Assembly: GCF_030815975.1 (NCBI RefSeq)
Contig: NZ_JAUSXL010000002.1
Coordinates: 744,001 to 808,000 of the forward strand
Origin: Variovorax paradoxus
Lineage (GTDB): Bacteria > Pseudomonadota > Gammaproteobacteria > Burkholderiales > Burkholderiaceae_C
Length of the DNA stretch: 64,000 nucleotides
Direction: 5' to 3'
The notes under the pieces were generated by a model. The model saw nothing but the letters and a program-made list of their open reading frames with translations, was not told where the DNA came from and searched no databases. A program made the translations under genes and the position numbers. Below are positions 41,690 through 50,493 of this stretch, piece by piece (position 1 is the first letter of the stretch; every line of letters begins with the position of its first letter).

Positions 41690-43860
41690 GGTGACGCCGG
41701 TCCTTCTTTCTTCAAGGCAAGCAGCTTGTGCTTGAGGTGCTCGAACTCGCGGTCGCTGTCGATGGTCTTGCGATTGACCGAGAAAGCCATCGTGGCGGCC
41801 GTGGTGTTGTTGTCTCCGGAGCCCGCGCCATCGGGTGTGAGCCACACCCAGAGCCGGCGCTCGCGCACATACAGCATGGCAAAAATCCCGATGATCAGCA
41901 ACAGGCAGCCCAGATAGACCACGTTCTTGCCGGGCGCGCGCGCCACCTGGAATACGCTGGCTTGCACCTGGGTGAAGTCGGTCATCATCATGGCGACCGG
42001 CGCCGGATAGAAGTACGCGTCGCTGATGGCCAGCACCGCCTGGGTCAGGAAGGCTTGCGACTTGTCGTCGCTCGGCAATGCCGCGAGCCCCGCGCCCTCG
42101 CGGCTCAGGTTGAGCACCTCGAACAGCACGTCGTTGAGGATGCGCACGAGCACCGCGCCGGCACGTTCGCGCTCGGCCTCGGGCACGTTGGCTTCCATGA
42201 ACTCCGCAATGGCCTGCCAGCCGCCCAGGGTGGCGGCATCGGCCTTGGCACGCTCGCTGCCGGCAAAGAGGGCGAGCGCGCGCGCCGCCGAAACGCGCAG
42301 CTGCTCGGCCATTTCGGGCCGCTTGGGATCGACGGCCCTGGCGATGTAGCGTTCGACCGCCCGGTTGCGGGTGTCGGCATCGGCCAGCGCGGTGCGCATG
42401 CGCACGAAGCTGTCCATGGAGCCCTGTTCGTCGGCCGGCACGCGCAGGTAGCGGAACGGCTCCTCGGGCTTCTCGCGCATGCCGAGCAGGAACACCGGCT
42501 GGCCGTCGCCGGTATCGACCGGCACCATGTAGTTCTGGTACTCGCGCGCCTGGCCCGCGGCATCGCGCAGCTTGTAGCCGATGCTCGGGCCGATGTTGCG
42601 CAGCACCTTGGGCTTGTTGGTCTTGTTGGCGGCGCCCAGGCGCGATTCGATGTCGTGGCGCAGGTCGACCTTGCGCACGTCGGCGCCGCTGCCCATGGCG
42701 CCGCCGTCGGCAAAGTTCTCGACGTTGATCACGCGCAGCGCGGCGTATTCGAGCGTGAGCTTTTCGCGGCCGTTGGTAATTTCGGTGCTCGGCCCGCCGA
42801 TGACGCCCTCGACCTCGAAGGGCTTGGCCGCGGCCGCCATCGGCACCGCCTTGAGCTTCACCTTGGAGCCGCCGTCGTCGAAGCTCGACTGGTAGATTTC
42901 CACGCCCTTGTAGCTGGCCGGATGGTTGACCTCGATGCGCGCGGGCACCTGGGCGCCGGTCTCGCGGTCGTGCAGCACCACCTCGCTCGCGAACAGCTTG
43001 GGCATGCCGGTCGAGTAGTAGTCGACGATGAACTTCTTGAGCTCGATCGAGAACGGCAGCTCCTGCAGCAGCACGCCGTCGGACTGCTGCAGGATGGCCA
43101 CGCTGCCCTGCGCGCCCTCGGGCACCAGGATGTTGCCGCGGAAGGTCGGGTTGCGCGGCGACAGCCGGTGCTGGGACGGCACGTCGGCAATCATGCCGCC
43201 GCCGGTGAACACGCTCTTGCCGTTGAACCAAGTCTGGGCCCGCACCACCAGGTCGCCGTCGAGCAGGCCGCCAATGCACACCAGCACGATCGCGCTGTGG
43301 GCGGCGATGTAGCCCAGCTTGTGGGCACCGCCCGCACGCGCGGCCACCATCCAGCCCGCATCGTCGGCATGCCCGTTCGCGGCTTCGCGCTGCTGGAGCT
43401 TGACCTTCCATCCACCGCTCACCAGCATCTGGCCGATGCGGTTGGCGGCCGCGGCGGGCGCCTCGTCCAATCGGGTTTCGGCGCGCTGGCCGAAGGCCTT
43501 GAGGCTCTGCGCGCGGATGCCTTCCTTGAAGGTCTTCAGGTCGATGAAGATGCGCGGCGTGTTGCGCGCAATGCAGAGCGAGGTGCTGATCACCAGGAAC
43601 AGCAGAATGAGCAGGAACCACCAGGCGCTGTAGACCGAGTCGAGCTTGGCCGCGCGGAACAGCTCGGCCCAGAACGGACCGAACTGGTTGACGTAGTTGT
43701 TGATCGACTCGTGCTGCTTGAGCACCGTGCCGATGATCGATGCGATGCAGATGACGGTGAGCAGCGCAATCGCGAACCGCATCGACGAAAACAGCTCCAC
43801 CGCAGCGCGAAGCACTTGCGGGCCGCGATGGACGCGAAGGCCGTGGGTGGAGACAGACAT
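41686..43860 (-). CDS. resB: ResB, cytochrome c maturation protein
   Basis: 724 residues. Three membrane helices near the N-terminus (FAIALLTVICIASIIGTVL, WWFLLILLFLVISTSLCI, IAAHSAIVLVCIGGLLDG) and one near the C-terminus (VYLGCLLLIIGIFAMLYV) enclose a large periplasmic domain. It is the partner of CcsB. The ATG at 43860 gives MSVSTHGLRV; a longer frame to 43908 is possible but overlaps the terminator region. Confidence 0.95.
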   Translation of the reverse strand: MSVSTHGLRVHRGPQVLRAAVELFSSMRFAIALLTVICIASIIGTVLKQHESINNYVNQFGPFWAELFRAAKLDSVYSAWWFLLILLFLVISTSLCIARNTPRIFIDLKTFKEGIRAQSLKAFGQRAETRLDEAPAAAANRIGQMLVSGGWKVKLQQREAANGHADDAGWMVAARAGGAHKLGYIAAHSAIVLVCIGGLLDGDLVVRAQTWFNGKSVFTGGGMIADVPSQHRLSPRNPTFRGNILVPEGAQGSVAILQQSDGVLLQELPFSIELKKFIVDYYSTGMPKLFASEVVLHDRETGAQVPARIEVNHPASYKGVEIYQSSFDDGGSKVKLKAVPMAAAAKPFEVEGVIGGPSTEITNGREKLTLEYAALRVINVENFADGGAMGSGADVRKVDLRHDIESRLGAANKTNKPKVLRNIGPSIGYKLRDAAGQAREYQNYMVPVDTGDGQPVFLLGMREKPEEPFRYLRVPADEQGSMDSFVRMRTALADADTRNRAVERYIARAVDPKRPEMAEQLRVSAARALALFAGSERAKADAATLGGWQAIAEFMEANVPEAERERAGAVLVRILNDVLFEVLNLSREGAGLAALPSDDKSQAFLTQAVLAISDAYFYPAPVAMMMTDFTQVQASVFQVARAPGKNVVYLGCLLLIIGIFAMLYVRERRLWVWLTPDGAGSGDNNTTAATMAFSVNRKTIDSDREFEHLKHKLLALKKEGPASP

Positions 43861-43897
43861 CGGGCGGTGGAACGAAAGGAATGAGGGAAAAAGCAAA

Positions 43898-43928
43898 GGG
43901 CGGGCCATCCAGCTGGATCGGCCCGCCC
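43898..43928 (-). terminator. Terminator of the cytochrome c4 gene
   Basis: GGGCGGGCC (43898-43906) pairs with GGCCCGCCC (43920-43928), and the centre ATCCAGCTGGAT is itself a perfect palindrome, so the stem is about 15 bp. On the minus strand it is followed by TTTGCTTTTT; on the plus strand by a weaker T run at 43938-43944, so it may act both ways. Confidence 0.75.
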
Positions 43929-43977
43929 TCTGTTTGGGTTTTTTATCGGCGGTTAGTTCACGCTGAAGCGCGCGGTG

Positions 43978-44652
43978 TCAGCGCAGGCCGGCGATGTAAT
44001 CTGCAACAGCCTTGATTTCGCGGTCGTTGAGCTTTGCGGCCACACCGGTCATGGGCGCGCTGTTCTGGCGCACGTTGTCCCGGAAGGCAACAAGCTGTGC
44101 CACCGTGTAGTCGGCATGCTGGCCACCCAGGCGGGGGTATTGCGCGGGCATGCCGGCGCCGTTGGGGCTGTGGCAGCCGGCGCAGGCCGGGACCTGGCGA
44201 TCGGCAATGCCGCCGCGGTAGATCTTCTCGCCCAGCGCCACCAGGTCCTTTTCCTTGGAGAAGCCGGTCTTGACCTTCTTCGAGCCCACGAACCAGGCGA
44301 TGTTGCGCATGTCCTCGTCGGACAGCTTGGCGGCCATGGGCTGCATGATGGGGCTCTTGCGCTTGCCGGACTTGAAGTCCTGCAGCTGCTTGAGGATGTA
44401 TTCGGGGTGCTGCTGCGCCAGCTTGGGGTTGGCCGCTATGGCCGAGTTGCCGTCTGCGTTGTGGCAGGAGGCACAGGCCTGGGCGGCGGAATTGAACACC
44501 GCGTCGCCCTTGGCGGGATCGGGCTTGGCCGGCTTGGCCGCGGCGGCAGTTGCAGCTGCAGCCGGCGCGGCGGCATGATCGTCAGCCGCAAGGCTCGCGC
44601 TGGCTGCGACGCCCATGAGGGCTGCAAGCAGAAAATTGGCAAACAACTTCAT
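43978..44652 (-). CDS. Dihaem cytochrome c4
   Basis: 224 residues with a signal peptide (cleavage after SLAA) and an Ala/Pro-rich linker. Two c-type domains follow: CASCH in QACASCHNADG and CAGCH in PACAGCHSPNGAGMP. Distal methionines are in PIMQPMAAKL and SAPMTGVAAKL. Cytochromes c4 donate electrons to terminal oxidases in the periplasm. It lies directly upstream of resB-ccsB, the machinery that attaches its haems. The region between it and engB (44653-44722) must hold divergent promoters. Confidence 0.93.
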   Translation of the reverse strand: MKLFANFLLAALMGVAASASLAADDHAAAPAAAATAAAAKPAKPDPAKGDAVFNSAAQACASCHNADGNSAIAANPKLAQQHPEYILKQLQDFKSGKRKSPIMQPMAAKLSDEDMRNIAWFVGSKKVKTGFSKEKDLVALGEKIYRGGIADRQVPACAGCHSPNGAGMPAQYPRLGGQHADYTVAQLVAFRDNVRQNSAPMTGVAAKLNDREIKAVADYIAGLR

Positions 44653-44669
44653 ATCGGGGGCTCGATTTA

Positions 44670-44697
44670 TTGGCGCAAAACCCCGCGATTCTACAAT
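44670..44697 (+). promoter_or_regulatory. Putative sigma-70 promoter of engB
   Basis: TTGGCG (44670-44675), 16 bases, TACAAT (44692-44697). The -10 box overlaps an in-frame ATG at 44696, so that ATG cannot be in the transcript and the start at 44723 is favoured. Confidence 0.55.
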
Positions 44698-44722
44698 GGC
44701 AGCCCGTTCCGAAAGCTCATTG

Positions 44723-45475
44723 ATGACCTCCCCGCGCGCCAAGCCCGCCGCTTATCCTCCCCGCGCCGCCCCTGCCGCGGACCCGCAAGTCGCCGAACGC
44801 GAGCGCGTGGCGCTGGGTTGGCTGCATACCGCCCACTTCCTCACCAGCGCCCCGCAGCTGGAACATTTGCCCCCCGTCGACCTGCCCGAGATCGCCTTCG
44901 TCGGCCGCTCCAACGCGGGCAAGTCGACCGCCATCAACACCCTCACGCAGCAGACGCGCCTGGCCTTCGCCTCCAAGACACCGGGCCGCACGCAGCACAT
45001 CAACCTCTTTGGCGTCGGCAAGCAGAAGGTCGACGATGCGGTGCTGGCCGACCTGCCCGGCTACGGCTACGCGGCCGTGCCGAAGGAAGCCAAGCTGCGC
45101 TGGCAGCGCGTGATGGGCAACTACCTGATGACGCGCGAAAGCCTGCGCGGCGTGGTGCTGATGTGCGACCCGCGCCAGGGCCTCACGGAACTCGACGAGA
45201 TCCTGCTCGACGTGATCCGCCCGCGCGTGGAGCAAGGGCTCAAGTTCCTCATTCTGCTGACCAAGTCCGACAAGCTCACCCGCAGCGAAGCTGCCAAGGT
45301 GTTGTCCATTACGCGACTCCAGGCCGGCGGCGGCGAGGTCAAACTGTTCTCGGCGCTGAAGAAGCAAGGCGTTGGCGAGGCCGCCGAGTTGCTGTGGCGC
45401 TGGGCGCACCCGGAGGGCGGCACCGCGCCGGCGGAACTGCCGCAGCCGCCGCCGCCGCCGCCGGACGAAACCTGA
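44723..45475 (+). CDS. engB: EngB/YsxC ribosome-biogenesis GTPase
   Basis: 250 residues from the ATG at 44723. All G motifs are visible: G1 GRSNAGKST, G2 TPGRTQHIN, G3 DLPGYG, G4 TKSDK and G5 SAL. It assists late assembly of the large ribosomal subunit. A proline-rich C-terminal tail (eight consecutive Pro in LPQPPPPPPDET context) is an oddity. An earlier ATG at 44696 is rejected because it lies in the -10 box. Confidence 0.95.
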   Translation: MTSPRAKPAAYPPRAAPAADPQVAERERVALGWLHTAHFLTSAPQLEHLPPVDLPEIAFVGRSNAGKSTAINTLTQQTRLAFASKTPGRTQHINLFGVGKQKVDDAVLADLPGYGYAAVPKEAKLRWQRVMGNYLMTRESLRGVVLMCDPRQGLTELDEILLDVIRPRVEQGLKFLILLTKSDKLTRSEAAKVLSITRLQAGGGEVKLFSALKKQGVGEAAELLWRWAHPEGGTAPAELPQPPPPPPDET

Positions 45476-45558
45476 GGCACGGGCTGTCTCCGGCCGTCTC
45501 GCCTGCGCAGTTCACCGTCAAGGCAATAGCGGCAGTCAAAACCAAGGAGACAAGAAGC

Positions 45559-46470
45559 ATGATCGAGACTTTCCAACGCAGCCTGCCCAATGGCACCACG
45601 CTGAGCTGCCGGGCGGCCGGCAAGCCGGGCCAGCCGCTGATGGTGTTCCTGCACGGCTTCCCCGAGGCTGCGTTCATCTGGGACGAACTGCTCGAATACT
45701 TTGCCGAGCCGGCCCACGGCGGCTACCGCTGCGTGGCGCCCAATCTGCGCGGCTTCGAGAAATCGAGCGCACCCGCCGAGGTGGGCGCGTACAAGGCCCA
45801 CCTGCTGATCCAGGACATCCAGCAGCTCGTCGCCACCGAAAGCGCCGATGGCACCATGGCCGCGCTGGTCGCGCACGACTGGGGCGGCGCTTTCGGCTGG
45901 GGCTATGCCAACGCATTTCCGCAGCAGGTCGGCCGGCTGGTCATCATCAATTCGCCGCACCCCGGCACTTTCACGCGCGAGCTGCGCAACAACCCCGCGC
46001 AGCAGCAAGCCAGCGCCTACATGAACTTCCTCGCGCGCCCCGATGCCGAAGCCCTGCTCTCGGCGGACGACTTCAAGCGCATGTGGCCCTTCTTCACCCT
46101 GATGAAGGCCGGGCCCGACGGCTTCGGCTGGCTGACCGAAGACGTGAAGCAACAGTACCGCGAGGTGTGGAATGCGGGCCTCACGGGCGCATGCAACCTC
46201 TATCGCGTCACGCCGATGAAGCCGCCGCTGCCGGGCCAGAGCGTCGACGGCATTCCGGTGCTGCCGCGCGAACGGCTCACGGTGAACGTGCCGACCTTCG
46301 CCTTCTGGGCGCTCGATGATGCCGCGCTGCTGCCCGGCCTGCTCGAAGGCCTGGAGGAATACGTACCGAAGCTCGAGATCAAGAAGGTGCCAGGCGCCAC
46401 CCACTGGATCGTGCACGAGCAGCCGCAGCTGGTTGCGCGCGAGATCGAAGCCTTCCTGCAGCGGCATTGA
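45559..46470 (+). CDS. Alpha/beta hydrolase (epoxide hydrolase/haloacetate dehalogenase-like)
   Basis: 303 residues. Oxyanion motif HGFPE (32-36), nucleophile Asp107 in VAHDWGGAFGW and general base His282 in ATHWIVHEQP fit the aspartate-nucleophile branch, which contains epoxide hydrolases and fluoroacetate dehalogenases. The acid is probably one of the Asp in FWALDDAALLPG. The exact substrate cannot be told. AAGGAGA lies eight bases before the ATG. No signal peptide is seen. Confidence 0.85.
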   Translation: MIETFQRSLPNGTTLSCRAAGKPGQPLMVFLHGFPEAAFIWDELLEYFAEPAHGGYRCVAPNLRGFEKSSAPAEVGAYKAHLLIQDIQQLVATESADGTMAALVAHDWGGAFGWGYANAFPQQVGRLVIINSPHPGTFTRELRNNPAQQQASAYMNFLARPDAEALLSADDFKRMWPFFTLMKAGPDGFGWLTEDVKQQYREVWNAGLTGACNLYRVTPMKPPLPGQSVDGIPVLPRERLTVNVPTFAFWALDDAALLPGLLEGLEEYVPKLEIKKVPGATHWIVHEQPQLVAREIEAFLQRH

Positions 46471-46491
46471 AGCCGCCGCCGGGGGCCGCCC

Positions 46492-47376
46492 TTAATAGAT
46501 CGGCGGCGCGCCTTCGGGCCGCGTCTTGAACCGCCGGTGCACCCAGTAGTACTGCGCGGGCATCGTGTCGATGTAGCCCTGCAGGCGCGTGTTCATGAGC
46601 GCCGTGTCGGCTTCGACGTCGTCGGTCGGAAAGTTCTGCCAGGCCGGCCGCACTTCGATCTCGTAGCCTGCGGGCGTGAGCTTGGCGACCACCGGCACCA
46701 CCTTCGCCTTGCCCAGCCGTGCGAAGCGCGACAGCGACGGCACCGTGGCCGCCTGCACGCCGTAGAACGGCACGAAGATCGTCTGGTCGCGGCCGAAGTC
46801 CATGTCCGGCAGCAGGTACAGGAGGCCGCCCTTGCGCAAGCCTCCGAGCACCGGCTTGATGCCGTCGACACGGTTGAGCGCCGCCACGTTGCCGAAGCGC
46901 GTGCGGCCTTCGCGAATCCACGCATCCACCATCGGATCGCGCTGGGTCGTGTAGATGGTGGCCGAGGGCCGGGCGGTGTGCATGGTCAGCGCAGTGGCCG
47001 CCGCGTCGAGGCCGTAGAAATGCGGCGCGAACAGGATCATCGGCTCGTCGCCATCGGCAATCTCGCGGATCTCCGTGGCCGCGCCCACCACCTTGAGCCG
47101 GCTGGCCACCACCTTTTCAGGTGCATGCCAGAGCCAGCTGCGGTCGAGCCACGACTGCGCCACGTACACGAAGGTCTCGCGTGCGATGCGGCGGCGTTCC
47201 GCTTCGGATTTGCCGGGGAAGCACACCGCCAGGTTGGTATCGACCACGCGCCGCCGCGGCAAGGCGATGGTGTGCAGCACGCGGCCGAGCAGCGCGCCGA
47301 AGCCGCGCACCAGCGGCAGCGGCAGCGGCGCAATCGCGCGCATGAAGCCGATGCCGAGCCGGGAACCGAGACTCAT
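46492..47376 (-). CDS. LpxL/LpxM-type lipid A acyltransferase (second of tandem pair)
   Basis: 294 residues with an N-terminal membrane-anchor segment. The catalytic H(X4)D/E motif is in LFAPHFYGLDAAA (His and Asp), followed by RDPMVDAWI, LLPDMDFGRDQTIFVPFYG and a C-terminal QYYWVHRRFKTRP. Such enzymes add secondary acyl chains to Kdo-lipid A on the cytoplasmic face. It overlaps the paralogue upstream by ATGA (47373-47376). Confidence 0.92.
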   Translation of the reverse strand: MSLGSRLGIGFMRAIAPLPLPLVRGFGALLGRVLHTIALPRRRVVDTNLAVCFPGKSEAERRRIARETFVYVAQSWLDRSWLWHAPEKVVASRLKVVGAATEIREIADGDEPMILFAPHFYGLDAAATALTMHTARPSATIYTTQRDPMVDAWIREGRTRFGNVAALNRVDGIKPVLGGLRKGGLLYLLPDMDFGRDQTIFVPFYGVQAATVPSLSRFARLGKAKVVPVVAKLTPAGYEIEVRPAWQNFPTDDVEADTALMNTRLQGYIDTMPAQYYWVHRRFKTRPEGAPPIY

Positions 47377-48269
47377 CGTGCCTGCTCCCCGGGCTGGGCC
47401 GCCACCGCGGTTTCGCCGCGCGGCTCCTTGTAGCGCGCGTAGTCCCACACGTATTGCCCCGGCAGGCTGTGGATCAGGCGCCCGATGCCGTCGTTCATGG
47501 CGGCAGCAGCGGCTTCGATGGGCGCGGCCGGATCGGTGAGCGGCGTACCCACGATCGGCTCGAAACGGATCACGTAGCCCGCGCCGCGCGGCAGCCTTTC
47601 GCACACGCTCAGGAAGCAGGCGGCGCCGGTCTGCTGCGCGAGGCGCGGCAGCAGCGTCATGGTGTAGGCCGGCCGGCCAAGAAAGGGCGCCCACACGCCC
47701 TGCCCCAGCGGCGGCACCTGATCGGGCAGGATGCCGGTGTAGCCGCCGCTGCGCAGCGTGCGGATGAGGCCGCGCACGCCGGTGTTGTTGGTGGGCAGCG
47801 TCTGCAGGCCGGGCCGGTCGCGCGAGCCCGCGGCGATCAGCTCGGCCATCCATTTCTTGCGCGCGGGGCGGAACAGTGCGGTGATCGGTCCGAAGGTCTC
47901 CAGAAAGCGCTCGCCGATCGCCTGGCCGCACATTTCCCAGCTGCCCAGGTGCGGCGCCACCAGGATCACGCCCTTCTTCTCCCGCATGGCGGCCTCGAAA
48001 GCCTCCACGCCTTCCCAGCGCACCACGCGCCGCAGCACGCTTTCGCCCTGCGGGCGCAGCCAGAGCCAGGGCAGCTCGGCAGCCATCTGGCCGGCGGCCG
48101 CGATGGCGGGCCGGTACTGCCCGGGGGTGAAGCCCGCGCTTTCGGCGTTGGCCTTGAAGCGGCGGCGGTAGTCCGGCGCGCAATACCAGACGATCCAGCC
48201 CAGCAACGCGCCGAGCCGATGCATCACGGGCATCGGTACGCGGGCAAGCAGGCGGAACAGGGTGACCAT
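47373..48269 (-). CDS. LpxL-type lipid A acyltransferase (first of tandem pair)
   Basis: 298 residues. Catalytic motif VAPHLGSWEM (His and Glu), then RPARKKWMAELI, GILPDQVPPLGQGVWAPFLGRPA and QYVWDYARYK. It is divergent from its downstream paralogue in most positions, so the two probably add different acyl chains. The ATG at 48269 (MVTLFRLLARVP) is chosen; the frame extends upstream into the metK leader without similarity. Confidence 0.92.
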   Translation of the reverse strand: MVTLFRLLARVPMPVMHRLGALLGWIVWYCAPDYRRRFKANAESAGFTPGQYRPAIAAAGQMAAELPWLWLRPQGESVLRRVVRWEGVEAFEAAMREKKGVILVAPHLGSWEMCGQAIGERFLETFGPITALFRPARKKWMAELIAAGSRDRPGLQTLPTNNTGVRGLIRTLRSGGYTGILPDQVPPLGQGVWAPFLGRPAYTMTLLPRLAQQTGAACFLSVCERLPRGAGYVIRFEPIVGTPLTDPAAPIEAAAAAMNDGIGRLIHSLPGQYVWDYARYKEPRGETAVAAQPGEQAR

Positions 48270-48334
48270 GGGCAGCAGGGAGTGAAAACCAGGACGCGCG
48301 CGCACGATTTGGCGCGGCTCGAATAGAATGCAAA

Positions 48335-48371
48335 TTGTCGCCGAGTTACGGAACAACTTGCAGGGCGACAA
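48335..48371 (+). promoter_or_regulatory. 5' hairpin of the metK leader
   Basis: TTGTCGCC (48335-48342) pairs perfectly with GGCGACAA (48364-48371); AGTT and AACT inside can extend it. A TAGAAT box at 48324-48329 would place the transcript start at about 48336, so this hairpin would stand at the 5' end of the mRNA. Confidence 0.45.
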
Positions 48372-48422
48372 ACACAAGCGCAAAGGCGATTGTGCCCCGC
48401 CGATTCATCGGCATCTGCTAAA

Positions 48423-48455
48423 GCGTTCGCCAGGGCTCCGCAGAGTTGGCAACGC
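48423..48455 (+). promoter_or_regulatory. Second hairpin of the metK leader, just before the ribosome-binding site
   Basis: GCGTT-C-GCCA (48423-48432) pairs with TGGC-AACGC (48447-48455), a nine-pair stem with one bulged C. The Shine-Dalgarno AAGGAG is at 48469-48474, 14 bases further. It could influence ribosome access. Confidence 0.4.
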
Positions 48456-48485
48456 GCCAAATCACTTCAAGGAGCTTTGAACAAA

Positions 48486-49667
48486 ATGGCGAACGACTTC
48501 CTCTTCACTTCCGAATCGGTTTCCGAAGGCCACCCCGACAAGGTCGCCGACCAGATCTCGGATGCCATCCTGGACGCGATCTTCGAGCAGGACCCGCGCA
48601 GCCGCGTGGCCGCCGAAACGCTGACCAACACCGGCCTCGTGGTGCTCGCCGGCGAAATCACGACCAACGCGCACGTCGACTACATCCAGGTGGCGCGCGA
48701 CACCATCAAGCGCATCGGCTACGACAACACCGACTACGGCATCGACTACAAGGGCTGCGCCGTGATGGTCTGCTACGACAAGCAGTCCAACGACATCGCC
48801 CAGGGCGTGGACCACGCGAGCGACGACCACCTGAACACCGGCGCCGGCGACCAGGGCCTGATGTTCGGCTACGCCTGCGACGAAACGCCCGAGCTGATGC
48901 CCGCGCCCATCTACTACGCGCACCGCCTTGTCGAGCGCCAGGCGCAGCTGCGCAAGGACGGCCGCCTGCCCTTCCTGCGCCCCGACGCCAAGAGCCAGGT
49001 GACCATGCGCTACGTGGATGGCAAGCCCCACAGCATCGACACCGTAGTGCTCTCCACGCAGCACAGCCCCGACCAGAGCGAAACGCCCACCAAGATGAAG
49101 GCCTCGTTCAACGAAGCCATCATCGAGGAGATCATCAAGCCCGTGCTGCCGAAGGAATGGCTCAAGGACACGCGCTACCTGATCAACCCGACCGGGCGCT
49201 TCGTCATCGGCGGGCCGCAGGGCGACTGCGGCCTCACGGGCCGCAAGATCATCGTCGACACCTACGGCGGCGCCTGCCCGCACGGCGGCGGCGCGTTCTC
49301 GGGCAAGGACCCGTCGAAGGTCGACCGCTCGGCCGCCTATGCCGCGCGCTACGTGGCCAAGAACATCGTGGCCGCAGGCTTGGCGCGCCAGTGCCAGATC
49401 CAGGTGGCCTACGCCATTGGCGTGGCCCAGCCGATGAACATCACGGTCTACACCGAAGGCACCGGCGTGATTCCCGACGAGAAGATCGCGGAGCTCGTGC
49501 GCGAGTTCTTCGACCTGCGTCCGAAGGGCATCATCCAGATGCTCGACCTGCTGCGCCCGATCTACCAGAAGACCGCCGCCTACGGCCACTTCGGCCGCGA
49601 GGAGCCCGAGTTCACCTGGGAAGCGACCACGCAGGCGGCTGCGCTGCGGGCTGCGGCCGGGCTGTAA
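48486..49667 (+). CDS. metK: MetK, S-adenosylmethionine synthetase
   Basis: 393 residues. The N-terminal [19 protein letters not shown] has the ATP-binding His-Pro-Asp-Lys; [12 protein letters not shown], the loop [33 protein letters not shown] and [19 protein letters not shown] are conserved. It makes SAM from methionine and ATP in the cytoplasm. The ATG at 48486 has AAGGAG 11 bases upstream. Its leader of about 150 bases has two hairpins. Confidence 0.98.
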   Translation: MANDFLFTSESVSEGHPDKVADQISDAILDAIFEQDPRSRVAAETLTNTGLVVLAGEITTNAHVDYIQVARDTIKRIGYDNTDYGIDYKGCAVMVCYDKQSNDIAQGVDHASDDHLNTGAGDQGLMFGYACDETPELMPAPIYYAHRLVERQAQLRKDGRLPFLRPDAKSQVTMRYVDGKPHSIDTVVLSTQHSPDQSETPTKMKASFNEAIIEEIIKPVLPKEWLKDTRYLINPTGRFVIGGPQGDCGLTGRKIIVDTYGGACPHGGGAFSGKDPSKVDRSAAYAARYVAKNIVAAGLARQCQIQVAYAIGVAQPMNITVYTEGTGVIPDEKIAELVREFFDLRPKGIIQMLDLLRPIYQKTAAYGHFGREEPEFTWEATTQAAALRAAAGL

Positions 49668-49672
49668 TCCCC

Positions 49673-49725
49673 GGGGCTTTCGCCCCTCTGCCAACGCAAA
49701 TGCCGGCCCTCGAGCCGGCATTTGC
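49673..49725 (+). terminator. Tandem hairpins after metK
   Basis: A tight GGGGC-TTTC-GCCCC hairpin (49673-49686) is followed by a perfect 12-bp stem GCAAATGCCGGC/GCCGGCATTTGC with a six-base loop (49696-49725). The T tract is poor, so termination may be only partly intrinsic; the structures still mark the 3' end of the transcript. Confidence 0.6.
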
Positions 49726-49790
49726 GCTTCTGGAATACCCCCGGCGAATTTGCTGGCGGTGTGCGGCATTGTGTGTAAAACTTGAGCGTC

Positions 49791-49807
49791 TTGTGAAAAT
49801 TTTACAA
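49791..49807. promoter_or_regulatory. Palindromic putative operator upstream of the XRE-cupin regulator
   Basis: TTGTGAAAATTTTACAA is a 17-base near-perfect palindrome (one mismatched pair) ending nine bases before the GTG start. A related half site GTGTAAAA lies at 49773-49780. A weak promoter TTGCTG (49750-49755), 18 bases, TGTAAA would place it just after the transcription start. Autoregulation by the adjacent repressor is inferred. Confidence 0.45.
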
Positions 49808-49815
49808 AGGCTCTG

Positions 49816-50463
49816 GTGTCGCAATTGCCGGTTCGTCCGTCCCCCGCCCCTGTTCCGGCACCCGATGCCGGCGCGGCGCAGCGCATCCATTCGGTCATCG
49901 ACCTCTGGCTCGGGGAGCAGTTGCGCAGAAGGCGCCAGGCCCTCGGGCGCTCGCTGCAGCAGGTGGCGCAGGCCTGCGGCATTTCGGTCAGCCTGCTGAG
50001 CCAGCTCGAGCGCGGGCATCGCTCGATCTCCATGCGCACGCTCGGCGCGCTGGCGCAGGAGCTGCAGCTGCCTATCGAGACCCTGGTGCGCAACACCCAG
50101 TACAGCGAGGGCGAGGCCGAAGGCGCGGTGGCGCGCGCCGGAACGCACAAGCGCATCGACCTCGGCGACAAGGGCATCCACAAGGAAAACCTCACGCCGC
50201 CTGCGGCCGCGGGTGGCGTCGAGATGTACCGCGCGGTGATCGATCCGGGCGGCTCCACGGGCGACGACCTGTTCTTCACGCGCAAGGGCGAGCAGGTCGG
50301 CTACGTCATCGAGGGGCAGCTCGAACTCTTCGTGCGCGAGCGCCTGCTCAAGCTGAAGGCCGGCGACAGTTTTTGCTACGACGGCGGCACGCCGCGCCGC
50401 TGGCGCAATCCCGGCACCACCCCCACCACCGTCCTTTGGGCAATCACATGTTCACCCGGATAG
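49816..50463 (+). CDS. XRE-family regulator with C-terminal cupin (PuuR-like)
   Basis: 215 residues. A helix-turn-helix domain (about 34-88; LGRSLQQVAQACGISVSLLSQLERGHRSIS) is followed by a cupin domain (about 135-212; VGYVIEGQLELFV, KAGDSFCYDGGTPRRWRN). This architecture controls amine and amino-acid catabolism, as in PuuR, with the cupin sensing a small ligand. The start is a GTG with AAAGG five bases upstream. It heads a run of genes for amino-acid import and FAD-dependent oxidation. Confidence 0.88.
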   Translation: MSQLPVRPSPAPVPAPDAGAAQRIHSVIDLWLGEQLRRRRQALGRSLQQVAQACGISVSLLSQLERGHRSISMRTLGALAQELQLPIETLVRNTQYSEGEAEGAVARAGTHKRIDLGDKGIHKENLTPPAAAGGVEMYRAVIDPGGSTGDDLFFTRKGEQVGYVIEGQLELFVRERLLKLKAGDSFCYDGGTPRRWRNPGTTPTTVLWAITCSPG

Positions 50464-50493
50464 GCCACGATCTTTTTTGAAGAGGAACCCACC

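Noticed and set aside
48335-48485. An SAH or SAM riboswitch of known class in the metK leader
   Set aside because: The conserved cores of these classes, such as the GAGG/AGGCUC pairing of the SAH element, are not seen. Only unassigned hairpins remain.
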